Shown: piece after piece, positions 18,048-26,932 of the stretch | Numbering within the stretch: position 1 is the stretch's first letter | How the letters are laid out: each line of letters opens with the position of its first letter | Assembly (NCBI GenBank): GCA_963838835.1 | Contig: CAWITA010000027.1 | Location: 124,001 to 188,000 of the forward strand | Length of the DNA stretch: 64,000 bases | Origin: Bog-473 sp963838835 | GTDB taxonomy: Bacteria > Actinomycetota > Acidimicrobiia > Acidimicrobiales > RAAP-2 | Reading direction: 5' to 3' | The notes under the pieces: model-generated | The model's input: the letters and a program-made list of their open reading frames with translations, nothing else | Database searches by the model: none | What the model was told of the DNA's origin: nothing | Program-made: the position numbers and the translations under genes

Positions 18048-18815
18048 CTACATCATCCCGGCGATCTGGTGGCCGCCGTCGACGTGGAGCACCTGGCCGT
18101 TGACGTAGGCCGCGGCGTCGCTGCACAGGAAGACCACCACCCGGGCGATGTCGTCGGGCGTCCCGAGACGGCGGGTCGGGTTGGCCTCGGCGAGGCGCCG
18201 TTGCACGTCGGCGGGCACGAGAGCCGTCGCCGTCTCGGTGAGGATGAAGCCCGGAGCGATGGCGTTCGCGCGGATGCCCTCGCGCCCGTAACGGACGGCC
18301 AGATGGCGTACCAGCTGGTTCAGACCGGCCTTGGACACGCCATAGGCCACCCGGGTCGACTCGCCGATGGTGCTCGTGCCCGACGAGATCATGACGATGG
18401 ACCCACCGCCGCGCGCCGCCATGAGAGGGATGGCATGGCGCGCCAGGAGCAGGGCGCCCCGGGTAATGGTCTCGATGACGCGGTCCCAGACGCCCAGGTC
18501 GACCCCGACGGCATCGGTGTCGAGCCGGGGGTGGCTCCAGGCGGCGTTGTGATCCACGCAGTCGACGCCGCCGAATTCGTCCACCGCGCGGTCGACGAAT
18601 GCGACCACAGACTCCTCGCGGCGCACGTCACAGGCGACGCCGACGGCCCGCCCTCCCGCCGCGGCGACCTCTCGGGCCACCGCCGCCGCCCTCTCGGTGG
18701 CCACGTCACCGATCGCCACGGCCGCGCCCTCCTCCCCGAGCCGCAGCGCCGTGGCACGGCCGATTGGAGAGGCCCCACCGCTCAGAAGCACCACTTTGCC
18801 GTCGAGCTGCCCCAT
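18048..18815 (-). CDS. Short-chain dehydrogenase/reductase
   Basis: This classical 255-residue SDR has SGGASPIGRA (11-20) at the NAD(P) site, GDVAT at the second strand, HNAA in place of NNAG, the catalytic Ser in VMISSG and YGVSK near residue 157. The C-terminus NGQVLHVDGGHQI is typical. The HNAA change at the helix-alpha4 Asn position is unusual but occurs in some families. It is the promoter-proximal gene of a two-SDR unit, divergent from a cyclase gene across 170 bp in which no clear promoter is recognisable. Confidence 0.85.
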   Translation of the reverse strand: MGQLDGKVVLLSGGASPIGRATALRLGEEGAAVAIGDVATERAAAVAREVAAAGGRAVGVACDVRREESVVAFVDRAVDEFGGVDCVDHNAAWSHPRLDTDAVGVDLGVWDRVIETITRGALLLARHAIPLMAARGGGSIVMISSGTSTIGESTRVAYGVSKAGLNQLVRHLAVRYGREGIRANAIAPGFILTETATALVPADVQRRLAEANPTRRLGTPDDIARVVVFLCSDAAAYVNGQVLHVDGGHQIAGMM

Positions 18816-18985
18816 CTCAGCGCCCTCGGCCCGGGCCGCCCGCTCCGTCGGGCGCGGGTCCGTGGTGCTCGGGCCTCATCGGTCCATCGTAGGAGGCCGA
18901 CCCGTACTCCACCACCAGGGCGTTCTCTCCGACCGGGACGCCCCCCGATTGGGAGGGCGAGCGGCGGGCATGGCAGCATCTTCGC

Positions 18986-19648
18986 GTGCGCGTCCACCGC
19001 AGTTTCGCCTTCGTCGACGTGTCCGGGTTCACGGCGCTCACGGAACTCGAGGGCGACGAGCGTGCCGTCGACGTGTTGACCGCCTTTCGAACTCTGCTGC
19101 GCGACATCTGCGCGCGCCGCGGCGTCCGCATCGCCAAGTGGCTCGGCGACGGCGTGATGTTGGTGTGCGTCACCACCCGTCCCCTGCTCGAGACGGTTTT
19201 GGAGCTGCACTACGTCGTCGGCGAGGTGTCGGGCCCCGTCGAGACCGTCTCCATCCGCTCGGGCATCACCTCCGGGGAGGTCATCTTGATGGAGGGCGAC
19301 GACTACGTCGGCCACTGCGTGAACGTGGCCTCGCGCCTGTGCGACCACGCCTCGGCGGGGGAGGCGCTGGCCGCCCCATCGGTCATGGAACACCTGCCCA
19401 GCTGGGGCGTCGCCGTGGCGGAGGCCCACGTCGCGCTGCGAGGTGTCGAGAAGCCCGTTCCGGCGTCGAGCATCCGCATGGCCCCCGGAGGCGCGGACGC
19501 CTCCCGAGACCCCATCTGCGGGCTCCCGCTGACCGACGACACGGCCGAGGAGATCGCCCACGACGTCCGTGGCTCCGTCGTGCTGTTCTGCTCCGCTGGT
19601 TGTGTGGACACCTGGCGCCGGCGACCCGCACGCGCCGCCTCCGGCTGA
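18986..19648 (+). CDS. Class III nucleotide cyclase fused to a YHS-type metal-binding module
   Basis: This 220-residue protein has a compact class III cyclase domain in residues 5-165. The metal-binding Asp residues are in FVDVSGF (D11) and KWLGDG (D55), and the transition-state Asn/Arg in NVASR. A short C-terminal segment, DPICG (about 176) followed by VVLFCSAGCVDTW, matches the YHS/TRASH pattern of paired cysteines that bind transition metals. No membrane helix is present. It may make cAMP or cGMP under metal or redox control, but nucleotide specificity is not clear. GTG 18986 has no obvious ribosome site. Confidence 0.75.
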   Translation: MRVHRSFAFVDVSGFTALTELEGDERAVDVLTAFRTLLRDICARRGVRIAKWLGDGVMLVCVTTRPLLETVLELHYVVGEVSGPVETVSIRSGITSGEVILMEGDDYVGHCVNVASRLCDHASAGEALAAPSVMEHLPSWGVAVAEAHVALRGVEKPVPASSIRMAPGGADASRDPICGLPLTDDTAEEIAHDVRGSVVLFCSAGCVDTWRRRPARAASG

Positions 19649-19801
19649 CCGTCGTCGGACACGCTGGCCTTGGCCGCCAGGGGCGGGCGGCCAGTGAAAA
19701 CCCCAGTTGGCCCGACGCAGCGTCAGAAATTGTCGCTCAACGAAGGTTTCGAAGCTGCCGATACTCGGGGCGCCGACGGAAGGGGAATTTCGGAACCGGG
19801 C

Positions 19802-20914
19802 ATGCGTCGATCCCCGCCACAAACCATGTCATCCAACTTGGCGAACTTCTGGCGGAGTTACGTCCACATCGGGGTCGTGACCTACAGCATGGGGGCCCTC
19901 GCCGTCATCCTCTACGCGCTGGCGACGCCCGGCGAGCCCCACCGCCGGGCGATGGCGTTTTTCGGCTGCGTCAGCCTCGTCGCGTCCGTCGGACCGTTCA
20001 AGTGGCTCGGGCTGCGCCTCGTGTCCACGCGATGGTCGACCGCCTTCTTCACGGGGTGGGCGGCGAGCACCTTCGTCTTCGTCGCGCTCGGTGCCGTGCT
20101 CGACGGCGGCGTGCGGAGCCCAATTTCCTACTTCCTGGTGTTGCCGATGCTCTTCGCCGGGCTGGCGTACTCGGCGGGCACGGTCTCCTTCTTGGCCGCC
20201 TTCGGTGTCGTGACGACGCTGGCCGTCGGGGTGCTCACGCCCGATCGCAGCTGGTCCTTCACCGCCTTCTTGGCCGTGGCCGTGGTCATCGCCGGCGTCA
20301 TCACGGCGGCGGCGGCGATCAACCGTGACCGCCTCATGGGTCAGCTGATGGAGGCGGCCAGCATGGACTCCCTGACCGGGTGCCTCAGTCGCGGGGCATT
20401 TCAGGAGCGACTCGAACACGAGGCGAAGCGGTCCCGCCGTCACCAGGCGAGCTTCAGCCTGGTCGTGGCAGACGTGGACAACCTCAAGAGCCTGAACGAT
20501 TCCAGCGGACACGATTCCGGCGACCGGGCGCTGCGGTTGCTCGTGAGCGTCTTGGCCGAGGCGGCTCGGGAGAGCGACGTGGTCGGACGCCTCGGTGGTG
20601 ACGAGTTCGCGATGTTGCTGCCGGAGACCGACCAGGACGGCGCGCTGATTGTGGCGACCCGCCTGAACCAGGCGCTGGATGCCGTGACCGGATCGGACTC
20701 GGTCACGGCGTGCTTCGGCGTCAGCACGTGGCTGGGCGCTTCGGACAGCCCTGACCGGCTGCTCCGTCGGGCTGACGAGGCTCTCTATGTCGCCAAGCGG
20801 GCCGGTCGCAACCGCGCTGCCGCGTGGGAGCCGTCGACGTCCGAGGCGCAGGCGGGCCTGCAATGGCTCGCGCGCCGCCCCCGCCGCGTCACCGCGGCAA
20901 GTCGGCGTCCCTGA
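19802..20914 (+). CDS. Membrane diguanylate cyclase (GGDEF)
   Basis: This 370-residue protein has about six hydrophobic helices in residues 20-180, then a GGDEF domain starting SMDSLTGCLSRGAFQERL. The active-site GGDEF (265-269) is intact, so it should make c-di-GMP from GTP. The inhibitory site RESD (256-259) sits five residues before it, giving product feedback. DADEALYVAKRAGRNR-like sequence closes the domain. ATG 19802 is chosen over earlier in-frame starts because the preceding sequence looks non-coding; ATG 19826 is an alternative. No EAL domain is present. Confidence 0.88.
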   Translation: MRRSPPQTMSSNLANFWRSYVHIGVVTYSMGALAVILYALATPGEPHRRAMAFFGCVSLVASVGPFKWLGLRLVSTRWSTAFFTGWAASTFVFVALGAVLDGGVRSPISYFLVLPMLFAGLAYSAGTVSFLAAFGVVTTLAVGVLTPDRSWSFTAFLAVAVVIAGVITAAAAINRDRLMGQLMEAASMDSLTGCLSRGAFQERLEHEAKRSRRHQASFSLVVADVDNLKSLNDSSGHDSGDRALRLLVSVLAEAARESDVVGRLGGDEFAMLLPETDQDGALIVATRLNQALDAVTGSDSVTACFGVSTWLGASDSPDRLLRRADEALYVAKRAGRNRAAAWEPSTSEAQAGLQWLARRPRRVTAASRRP

Positions 20915-20933
20915 TTGGAGACGGACGAAGCGT

Positions 20934-21066
20934 TCACACGAAGGTTTGGCCGTTGGGCGACAAGAACAAGATGTTTACGAGGACGCCGTCGTCCTGTGGC
21001 TGCTCCCAGACGCGGACCGCGACCTTCGGGTCCTCCAGCCAGGCCACGGACACCGGGAGCTGACGC
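20934..21066 (-). pseudogene. Orphan 3' end of an unidentified gene
   Basis: A minus-strand frame of about 44 codons, ending at the stop 20934-20936, reads like real coding sequence: RQLPVSVAWLEDPKVAV, then VWEQPQDDGVLVNILFLSPN. Upstream of about 21066 the frame becomes antisense to the hydrolase-cyclase gene, so its 5' part is missing. It abuts the broken end of the plus-strand cyclase gene. I do not recognise the family. The pair looks like a deletion or recombination junction. Confidence 0.4.
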
Positions 21067-21114
21067 TCGAAGGCGCTCGTCGACGACCTCGCTGCCGTCA
21101 TCGCGGCGGCCGGC

Positions 21115-22137
21115 GTGGACGAACCCATGCTCTTCGGGACGCACAACGGCGCCGCGGTGGCCGCCGCCTATGCCTCCCGGTATCCGGTGCGGCGCCTGGT
21201 CCTGTGCAACGGATGGGCGCGCCTCAGGGTGGCGGACGACTATCCGATCGGCTTCGACGACAAGGTCCTCGCCCACATCGAGGCGCGCTACCGGGAGAAC
21301 TGGGGCGAGGGCCGGATCATGAACTACTGGGCCGAGCTCCGCCCCGATCTAGAGGCCACGCGGCTGGAGCTCAACTCGACGAGCCGCAACCAGGCGGTCC
21401 CGCTCTTCCAGTTGAACCGGGACCTCGACATCCGTCACCTGCTCCCGTCCATTGCGGTGCCCACCATGGTGATTCATATGGAGGACAACCGTATGGTGCC
21501 GCCCTCCTTCGGGCGTTACATAGCCGACGCCATACCCGACGCTCGCCTCGCTCTTGTTCCCGGAAGCGATCAGCACTTCCTACGCAACCACGCCGACGAA
21601 GTCATCGACGTCGTTGAGCCCTTCGTGACCGGGACTCGCCGGCCGTTCGCCGACCGCATGACGACGACCATGCTCTTCACCGACATCGTGGAGTCGACCC
21701 CGATTGCGGCGGCCCTCGGCGACGAGCGCTGGAGCGCGCTTGTCGATCAGCACAACGAAAGGGTGCGCCGCCACGTGCAGCTCTTCGGCGGTCACGAGGT
21801 CAAATGTACCGGGGACGGCTTCCTCGTCGCTTTCGACGATACAGAGGCGGCCATCCGTTGCGCCCGGGCGGCCACGGAGTCAATTGCAGGCCTGGGCCTC
21901 GGGCTGCGCGCCGGGGTCCACGTGGGCGAGGTGTCGCACATGGGGAACCACGACCTGGCCGGGCTTGCCGTCCACTTCGCTCAGCGCCTCTGCGGGCGCG
22001 CCGAGGAGGGGCAGGTTCTGGTCTCTGACGCCGTCCGGGAATCCTGCGCGGGCTCGGGCATCGGGTTCGAGGACAGAGGGAAGGTGGCGCTGAAGGGGAT
22101 TCCGGGCCAGTGGGAGGTCTTCGAGCCCCGCGTCTAG
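21115..22137 (+). pseudogene. N-terminally truncated alpha/beta hydrolase-adenylate cyclase fusion
   Basis: The visible 340 codons hold the second half of an alpha/beta hydrolase domain (PMLFGTHNGAAVAAAYASRYP to residue 175) and a complete class III cyclase domain (MLFTDIVEST, CTGDGFLVAF). Mycobacterial LipJ-type proteins have this order but carry about 85 more N-terminal residues. The frame is coding back to a stop at 21061-21063, where the missing part should begin. GTG 21115 is the first possible start. The nucleophile elbow reads GTHNGA, with no Ser. The cyclase may still be active if it is expressed. Confidence 0.65.
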
Positions 22138-22151
22138 GAAGGACACGGAGC

Positions 22152-22181
22152 TTGACATGTGACTAAATAGTCACATATAGT
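22152..22181 (+). promoter_or_regulatory. Promoter with operator palindrome in the -35/-10 spacer
   Basis: TTGACA (22152-22157) and TATAGT (22176-22181) are separated by exactly 18 bp. That spacer is the perfect inverted repeat TGTGACTA-AA-TAGTCACA (22158-22175). The GTG start of the ArsR-type gene lies 7 nt after the -10 box, so the transcript should be leaderless. An ArsR repressor bound here would block RNA polymerase directly, so autoregulation is likely. Confidence 0.8.
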
Positions 22182-22187
22182 GACCGG

Positions 22188-22943
22188 GTGGATGAGGTGT
22201 TCAGGGCTCTCGCCGACCCCACCCGGCGGCGCTTGCTCGACGAGCTCTACCGGGAGGACGGGCAGACCCTGAGCATGTTGGAGGAGAGGTTCTCGATGTC
22301 GCGCTTCGGCGTCATGAAGCACCTCAAGCAGCTGGAGGAGGCCGGGCTGGTGGTCACGAGGCGGCGGGGGCGCGAGAAGCTCCACTTCCTCAACCCGGTC
22401 CCGATCCGGCTCATTCACGACCGCTGGGTCAGCAAGTACGCGGAGCCCTGGGTGGCAGGGCTCAGCGAGATCAAGGAGAGACTGGAGAGGCAGATGGAAA
22501 AGGTGTACGAGATCTTCATCAAGACGACGCCCGAGTTGCTGTGGCAGGCGATCGTGGACCCCGAGATTCGAGCCAAGTACAACTTCGGAGCGGCCGTCAA
22601 CTCTGACTGGAAGGTGGGTTCGTCCATCAGCGTCGACGTGGCCAAGCACGGCGTGCACCTGGGCGAGGGCGAGGTGCTCGAGTTCGACCCGCCCCGCCGG
22701 CTGGTGCATACCATGGCCGCGCTTTGGGACGACGAGGTGCGGGCCGAAGGGTTCTCGCGGGTCACGTGGGAGATCGAGCAGGTGGGCGACGACTCGTGTC
22801 ACCTCACGCTGACCCACGACCAGTTGCGCGACGGCGCCAACGCTCAGCTCTTCGGCGGTTGGCCCATGGTGCTCTCCGGGCTCAAGACATGGCTCGAGAC
22901 CGGAGAGCTGCTCACCACCCCCGGGTCGCTGATGTACGCCTGA
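22188..22943 (+). CDS. ArsR-family regulator fused to an AHSA1/SRPBCC domain
   Basis: This protein has 251 residues. Residues 1-90 form a winged helix of the ArsR type: VFRALADPTRRRLLDELY, then MSRFGVMKHLKQLEEAGLV as recognition helix region. Residues 100-245 match the AHSA1 hydrophobic-pocket fold: YEIFIKTTPELLWQAIVDPE to LTHDQLRDGANAQLFGGWP. The SRPBCC half probably binds a small hydrophobic ligand that controls DNA binding. GTG 22188 is fixed by the promoter. A VOC gene follows 64 nt downstream and may be co-regulated. Confidence 0.88.
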   Translation: MDEVFRALADPTRRRLLDELYREDGQTLSMLEERFSMSRFGVMKHLKQLEEAGLVVTRRRGREKLHFLNPVPIRLIHDRWVSKYAEPWVAGLSEIKERLERQMEKVYEIFIKTTPELLWQAIVDPEIRAKYNFGAAVNSDWKVGSSISVDVAKHGVHLGEGEVLEFDPPRRLVHTMAALWDDEVRAEGFSRVTWEIEQVGDDSCHLTLTHDQLRDGANAQLFGGWPMVLSGLKTWLETGELLTTPGSLMYA

Positions 22944-23007
22944 TGGCGTCTGGCCCGTCGCAGGGTGAGAACCGGAAGCCAAGGAGAGCGATGCGAGGGA
23001 GCGGATC

Positions 23008-23409
23008 ATGAGTGCCGGCCAGACGAAGGTCATGGACGTGGGAGGGGTGGTCGTCCCGGTGACGGACCAGGCGCGAGCCGTTCGGTTCTACGTCGACACG
23101 TTGGGGTTCGAGGTTCGCCTCGACGTGCCCCTCGGAGACGGAGGGCGGTGGGTGCAGGTCGCAGCCCCTGAGGGCAGGGTGTCGATCGCGCTGGTCGCCG
23201 CCGGGGGTGCGCTCCCGGTGGGAGTGGACACCGGGATCACCCTTGCCACATCGGATGCCGACGCCGACCATGCCTCCCTGGTCTCGAGCGGCGTCGACGC
23301 TGACGAACCCCTGCGCTGGCCGGGCGTCCCGACCATGTTCGCCTTCCGTGACCAAGACGGCAACCAGCTCAAGATCATGGAGACGGCAGGGCCTGACCCG
23401 GAGCGATAG
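23008..23409 (+). CDS. VOC (glyoxalase/bleomycin-resistance fold) protein
   Basis: This 133-residue single-domain protein has the VOC pattern VVPVTDQARAVRFYVDTLGFEV (with a break after 20 residues for the second half) and a C-terminal FAFRDQDGNQLKIME. The metal-binding residues of true glyoxalases are only partly kept, with Glu in KIME. The reaction is unknown. ATG 23008 follows GAGGGAGCGG. It lies just behind the ArsR-AHSA1 gene, a common pairing in detoxification or ligand-responsive operons. Confidence 0.8.
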   Translation: MSAGQTKVMDVGGVVVPVTDQARAVRFYVDTLGFEVRLDVPLGDGGRWVQVAAPEGRVSIALVAAGGALPVGVDTGITLATSDADADHASLVSSGVDADEPLRWPGVPTMFAFRDQDGNQLKIMETAGPDPER

Positions 23410-23433
23410 TCGTTGCTGAGCCGATGCCGGGAC

Positions 23434-24696
23434 TCAGGCCGGGTCTCGGAGCGGACCCGAGGTCTCCACCGCTCCGTCGGTTGGGTCGGCCCCGTCGGCC
23501 ACCCTGGGGGACCGGGCGCGCCGCGCGTCGGAGGCAGACAGCCCGAGGGTCAAGATGCCGAAGCACGCACCGAGCAGACAGACGCCGCCCCAGCCGTAGG
23601 TGGCGTAGAGCGCACCCGCCGTCAGGGACCCGGCGGCACCGCCGAGGAAGTAGCAGACCATGTACGCGCTGTTGATCCGGCTCCGAGCATCCGGACGCAG
23701 CGCGTAGATCACCGCCTGATTCGTGATCTGCATGCCCTGTGTGCCGATGTCGAGCACGACGATCCCGGCGATGAGCGCCCCCAAGGAGGTGCGCCCGACC
23801 CAGAGCAGGGCGAAAGAGCCGGCCAGGAGCACCCCGGTGCCGACCGTCGTCGCCGTCGTCCGGGCGGAATCGGCCAGCTTGCCCGCCAGGTTGGCCGCCA
23901 GGATGCCCCCGGCGCCGACGAGGCCGAAAAGCCCGATCACGGCATTGGAGTAGCGATAGGGGCTCCCTGAGAGCAGGAAGGCGAGCGTGGTCCACAGCAC
24001 GCTGAAGGCAGCGAATGCGCAGGCTCCGTGCCAGGCCCGGCGCCGGAGCACCGGCTCCTCGACGAGGAGGCGGAGCGAGGAGCGGACCAGCTCGGCGTAG
24101 GTGCGGTGAGGACGCGTGCGCTCGGCCGGGAGCGCTCGCCACAAGATGACGGCGAAGCTCACCATCAGGGCGGCCGAGAGCCAGTAGATGGCCTGCCACC
24201 CGGCCGCTTGGGCCACGAGTCCCGATACCGTGCGGGCGAGCAGGATGCCCAGCAGCAGCCCCGTCATGATGCGGGCCACCACCCGACCCCGGCGCTCCTC
24301 GGGCGCCAAGTCGGCCGCGAACGGGATCATGACCTGTCCCGCCACCGAGGCGCCGCCGACCGCGACCGAGGCGATGGCGAAGAACCAGAGGCTGGGGGCG
24401 AGCGCGCACGCCACCAAGGCGACGGCGGCCACGCAGAACAGCCGGGTGACCAGAGCCCGGCGGGGGCGCAGGTCGCCGAGCGGGACGATGAGCAACAGGC
24501 CCGTCGCGTAGCCGATCTGGGTGGCGGTGATGATCGACGACGTGGCGCCGGGGCCGCTGTGAAAATCGTGCGCCACCTCGTGCAGCACGGGCTGGGCGTA
24601 GTAGAGGTTCGCCACCACCGCGCCCGTCGCAACGGCGATCAGCGCGACGAGCGACCGCGAGAGTCCCGGCTGGTCGGCGGGTCCGGTACGGTTCAG
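23434..24696 (-). CDS. MFS transporter, apparent CTG start
   Basis: This 420-residue protein has about twelve hydrophobic helices. The first conserved stretch, VATGAVVANLYYAQPVLHEVA, is split here only by its length, and GLLLIVPLGDLRPRR is the loop 2-3 motif. It resembles the YgaY/YfmO-like drug-efflux group. The first helix starts soon after the ctaF stop and no ATG, GTG or TTG precedes it in frame. CTG 24696 overlaps the ctaF TGA as CTGA and is the best initiator. It is the fourth gene of the ctaC-ctaD-ctaF transcript and converges on the VOC gene. Confidence 0.8.
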   Translation of the reverse strand: MNRTGPADQPGLSRSLVALIAVATGAVVANLYYAQPVLHEVAHDFHSGPGATSSIITATQIGYATGLLLIVPLGDLRPRRALVTRLFCVAAVALVACALAPSLWFFAIASVAVGGASVAGQVMIPFAADLAPEERRGRVVARIMTGLLLGILLARTVSGLVAQAAGWQAIYWLSAALMVSFAVILWRALPAERTRPHRTYAELVRSSLRLLVEEPVLRRRAWHGACAFAAFSVLWTTLAFLLSGSPYRYSNAVIGLFGLVGAGGILAANLAGKLADSARTTATTVGTGVLLAGSFALLWVGRTSLGALIAGIVVLDIGTQGMQITNQAVIYALRPDARSRINSAYMVCYFLGGAAGSLTAGALYATYGWGGVCLLGACFGILTLGLSASDARRARSPRVADGADPTDGAVETSGPLRDPA

Positions 24697-25127
24697 ACGG
24701 TGCCGCCGCGGCGGCTCTCGGCGGTGACGCCGGTGAGCGCGGTCAGGATCAGCGGCACGCCGACGAAGGCGAGCCAGACGCCGAAGACGAGCGCCAGCAC
24801 CGTGACGAAGGCGCCCATGCCGAGCACGAAGGGCCAGATGGAGGAGCTGGGGAACGCGTCGATGTCGCCCGCGCCGTCCGCCATCTCCGCGTCGTCGCGG
24901 TCGGAGGGGCGCTCGCCGGCGACCGGGATCTTGCCCCAGAAGAAGTACTTGTGGCCGTGGAAGCGTCGGTACCAGAAGAAGTAGTACAGGCCAGGCACGA
25001 AACCGAGCAGCGTGGCTCCGAGGAGCATCAAGCCCCCACCGTCTTCGTAGCTCCAGAACCAGTACACCAGGCCGATCAGCCCGAAGAAGGCTCCGAGGAA
25101 CAAGAGGAAGACGGCCGAGACCTTCAT
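24693..25127 (-). CDS. ctaF: Cytochrome c oxidase subunit IV, actinobacterial type
   Basis: This 144-residue membrane protein has two N-terminal helices (VFLLFLGAFFGLIGLVYWFW, then LMLLGATLLGFVPGLYYFFW) and two C-terminal helices. The middle segment RRFHGHKYFFWGK is typical of CtaF. It is a structural subunit of the actinobacterial aa3 oxidase and is needed for supercomplex assembly. ATG 25127 overlaps the ctaD stop as ATGA, and its own stop overlaps the MFS frame. Confidence 0.85.
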   Translation of the reverse strand: MKVSAVFLLFLGAFFGLIGLVYWFWSYEDGGGLMLLGATLLGFVPGLYYFFWYRRFHGHKYFFWGKIPVAGERPSDRDDAEMADGAGDIDAFPSSSIWPFVLGMGAFVTVLALVFGVWLAFVGVPLILTALTGVTAESRRGGTV

Positions 25128-26932
25128 ACCGTCGTCGTGACCTTCCCGTTGGCGTGCCCGTTGGTATGGGCGGCCTTCCCGTGGGGGACGGTGAGCGCGT
25201 CGGGGTGGTTGTAGTCCCAGGTGGGGCGCTCCGACCGGATCGGCGGCAGGTGCGTGTAGTTGTGGTGGGGCGGCGGTGAGGTGGTGAACCACTCGAGCGT
25301 CTGGCCGTCCCAGGGGTTGTTGCCCGCGGGGATGGGGTTGCGCCACGACACAAAGAAGTTGACGAGCAGGAAGACGAAGGAGATCCCGATGATGAACGCG
25401 CCCACCGTCGACACGATGTTGTAGCTCTGCCAGCCGAGGTTGGACGGGTAGCTGGCCACGCGCCGCGGCATGCCCAGGAGGCCGACCACGTACTGGGGCA
25501 TGTAGCAGATCCAGAACCCGATGAACATCAGCCAGAAGTGCCACTTGCCCAGGTTCTCGCGGAGCATGCGGCCGAACATCTTCGGGTACCAGTAATAGAC
25601 GCCGCCGAAGCCGGCGAAGACAGCGGTCCCGAAGAGCACCTGATGGAAGTGCGCGACCACGAAGTAGGTGTCGTGGGTGGCGAAGTCGATCGGTGGCGAC
25701 GCCAGCATGATGCCGGTGATACCGCCCATCAAGAAGGCGAACAGGAACCCGACGCAGAAGAGCATCGGCGTGGTGAAGCGGAGCTGGCCGTGCCACATCG
25801 TGCCGATCCAGTTGAAGAACTTGATGCCGGTTGGCACTGCGATGAGCAGGCTCAGGAAGGAGAAGAAGGGCAGCAGCACCGCCCCGGTGGTGAACATGTG
25901 GTGGGCCCACACGCCGGTGGAGAGCGCCGCGATCGCCATGGTGGCAAAGACCATGCCTTTGTAGCCGAAGACCGGCTTGCGAGAGAACACCGGGAGTATG
26001 TCGGTCACCATGCCGAAGAAGGGCAGGGCGAGGATGTAGACCTCGGGATGGCCGAAGAACCAGAAGAGGTTCTGCCACAAGAGGGGTGACCCACACGACA
26101 CCATCGGGTGCCCGTTCACGAGATGACAGCCGGTGGCGGTGTAGATGTGGGTGCCGAAGTGGCGGTCGCAGAACAACATGACGACGGCGGCGGTCAACAC
26201 CGGGAAGGCGATCAGGATCAGGATCCCTGTGACCAGCATGTTCCAGGTGAAGATGGGCATCCGGAACATGGTCATGCCCGGGGCGCGCAGGTAGAAGATG
26301 GTCCCGCACAGGTTGACTCCGGTGAAGATGGCGGAGAAGCCGGTGAGCGCGAGCCCCATGAGAAAGAGATCGGGACCGGCGCCGGGGGAGCTGGTCGCGC
26401 TGGAGAGCGGTGCGTAGGCCACCCAGCCGAACTGGGCCGCGCCGCCGGCGACGAAGAAGCCCATCAAGATGGTGATAGAGCCGCTCAGGTACAGCCAGTA
26501 GCTGAGCGCGTTCAGGCGGGGGAAGGCCATGTCGGGGGCGCCGATCTGGAGCGGCACGATGTAGTTGGCCAGGCCGCCGAAGGCGATGGGGCCGGCGAAG
26601 AGGTACATCATCAAGGTGCCGTGCATGGTGAAGAGCGCGTTGTACTGCGAGAAGCTGAGCAGCGACGAGTGCGGCGAGGACAGCTGCAGCCGCATGATCA
26701 GCGCCATGATCCCCGACAGGTAGAAGATCACGATCGCCGTGATCATGTAGCTGAGCCCGATGACCTTGTGGTCGGTGGACGTCAGCCACTTGAGGATGCC
26801 GGTGGGCCCGTGCTCCTCGTGGCCGCCCGCGGGCGGCTCGTGCCCGTCGCCCGGAGCCTCGGGCGGGAGGTGGAGCTCCGTCGGCTCGTGTGTGCCGGGT
26901 GGGGCGATGACGTCAGTCACCGGAGAGCTCAC
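25124..26932 (-). CDS. ctaD: Cytochrome c oxidase subunit I
   Basis: This 602-residue protein has twelve helices and all the catalytic markers of aa3 oxidase. TMHGTLMMY and AHFHQVL hold the heme a and a3 ligands. FGHPEVYI holds the CuB His and cross-linked Tyr, and WAHHMFT the other two CuB His. The K-channel lysine is in AVPTGIKFFNW. It reduces oxygen to water and pumps protons. The first 20 nt overlap the ctaC end in another frame. An N-terminal extension rich in Pro, Glu and His precedes the first helix. Confidence 0.96.
   Translation of the reverse strand: MSSPVTDVIAPPGTHEPTELHLPPEAPGDGHEPPAGGHEEHGPTGILKWLTSTDHKVIGLSYMITAIVIFYLSGIMALIMRLQLSSPHSSLLSFSQYNALFTMHGTLMMYLFAGPIAFGGLANYIVPLQIGAPDMAFPRLNALSYWLYLSGSITILMGFFVAGGAAQFGWVAYAPLSSATSSPGAGPDLFLMGLALTGFSAIFTGVNLCGTIFYLRAPGMTMFRMPIFTWNMLVTGILILIAFPVLTAAVVMLFCDRHFGTHIYTATGCHLVNGHPMVSCGSPLLWQNLFWFFGHPEVYILALPFFGMVTDILPVFSRKPVFGYKGMVFATMAIAALSTGVWAHHMFTTGAVLLPFFSFLSLLIAVPTGIKFFNWIGTMWHGQLRFTTPMLFCVGFLFAFLMGGITGIMLASPPIDFATHDTYFVVAHFHQVLFGTAVFAGFGGVYYWYPKMFGRMLRENLGKWHFWLMFIGFWICYMPQYVVGLLGMPRRVASYPSNLGWQSYNIVSTVGAFIIGISFVFLLVNFFVSWRNPIPAGNNPWDGQTLEWFTTSPPPHHNYTHLPPIRSERPTWDYNHPDALTVPHGKAAHTNGHANGKVTTTV

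Noticed and set aside
17171..18815. The two adjacent SDRs as mycofactocin-dependent enzymes.
   Set aside because: Neither shows the VDRCADDPAL-type segment seen in the SDR next to mftE, and they are 30 kb away. They read as ordinary NAD(P)-dependent SDRs.
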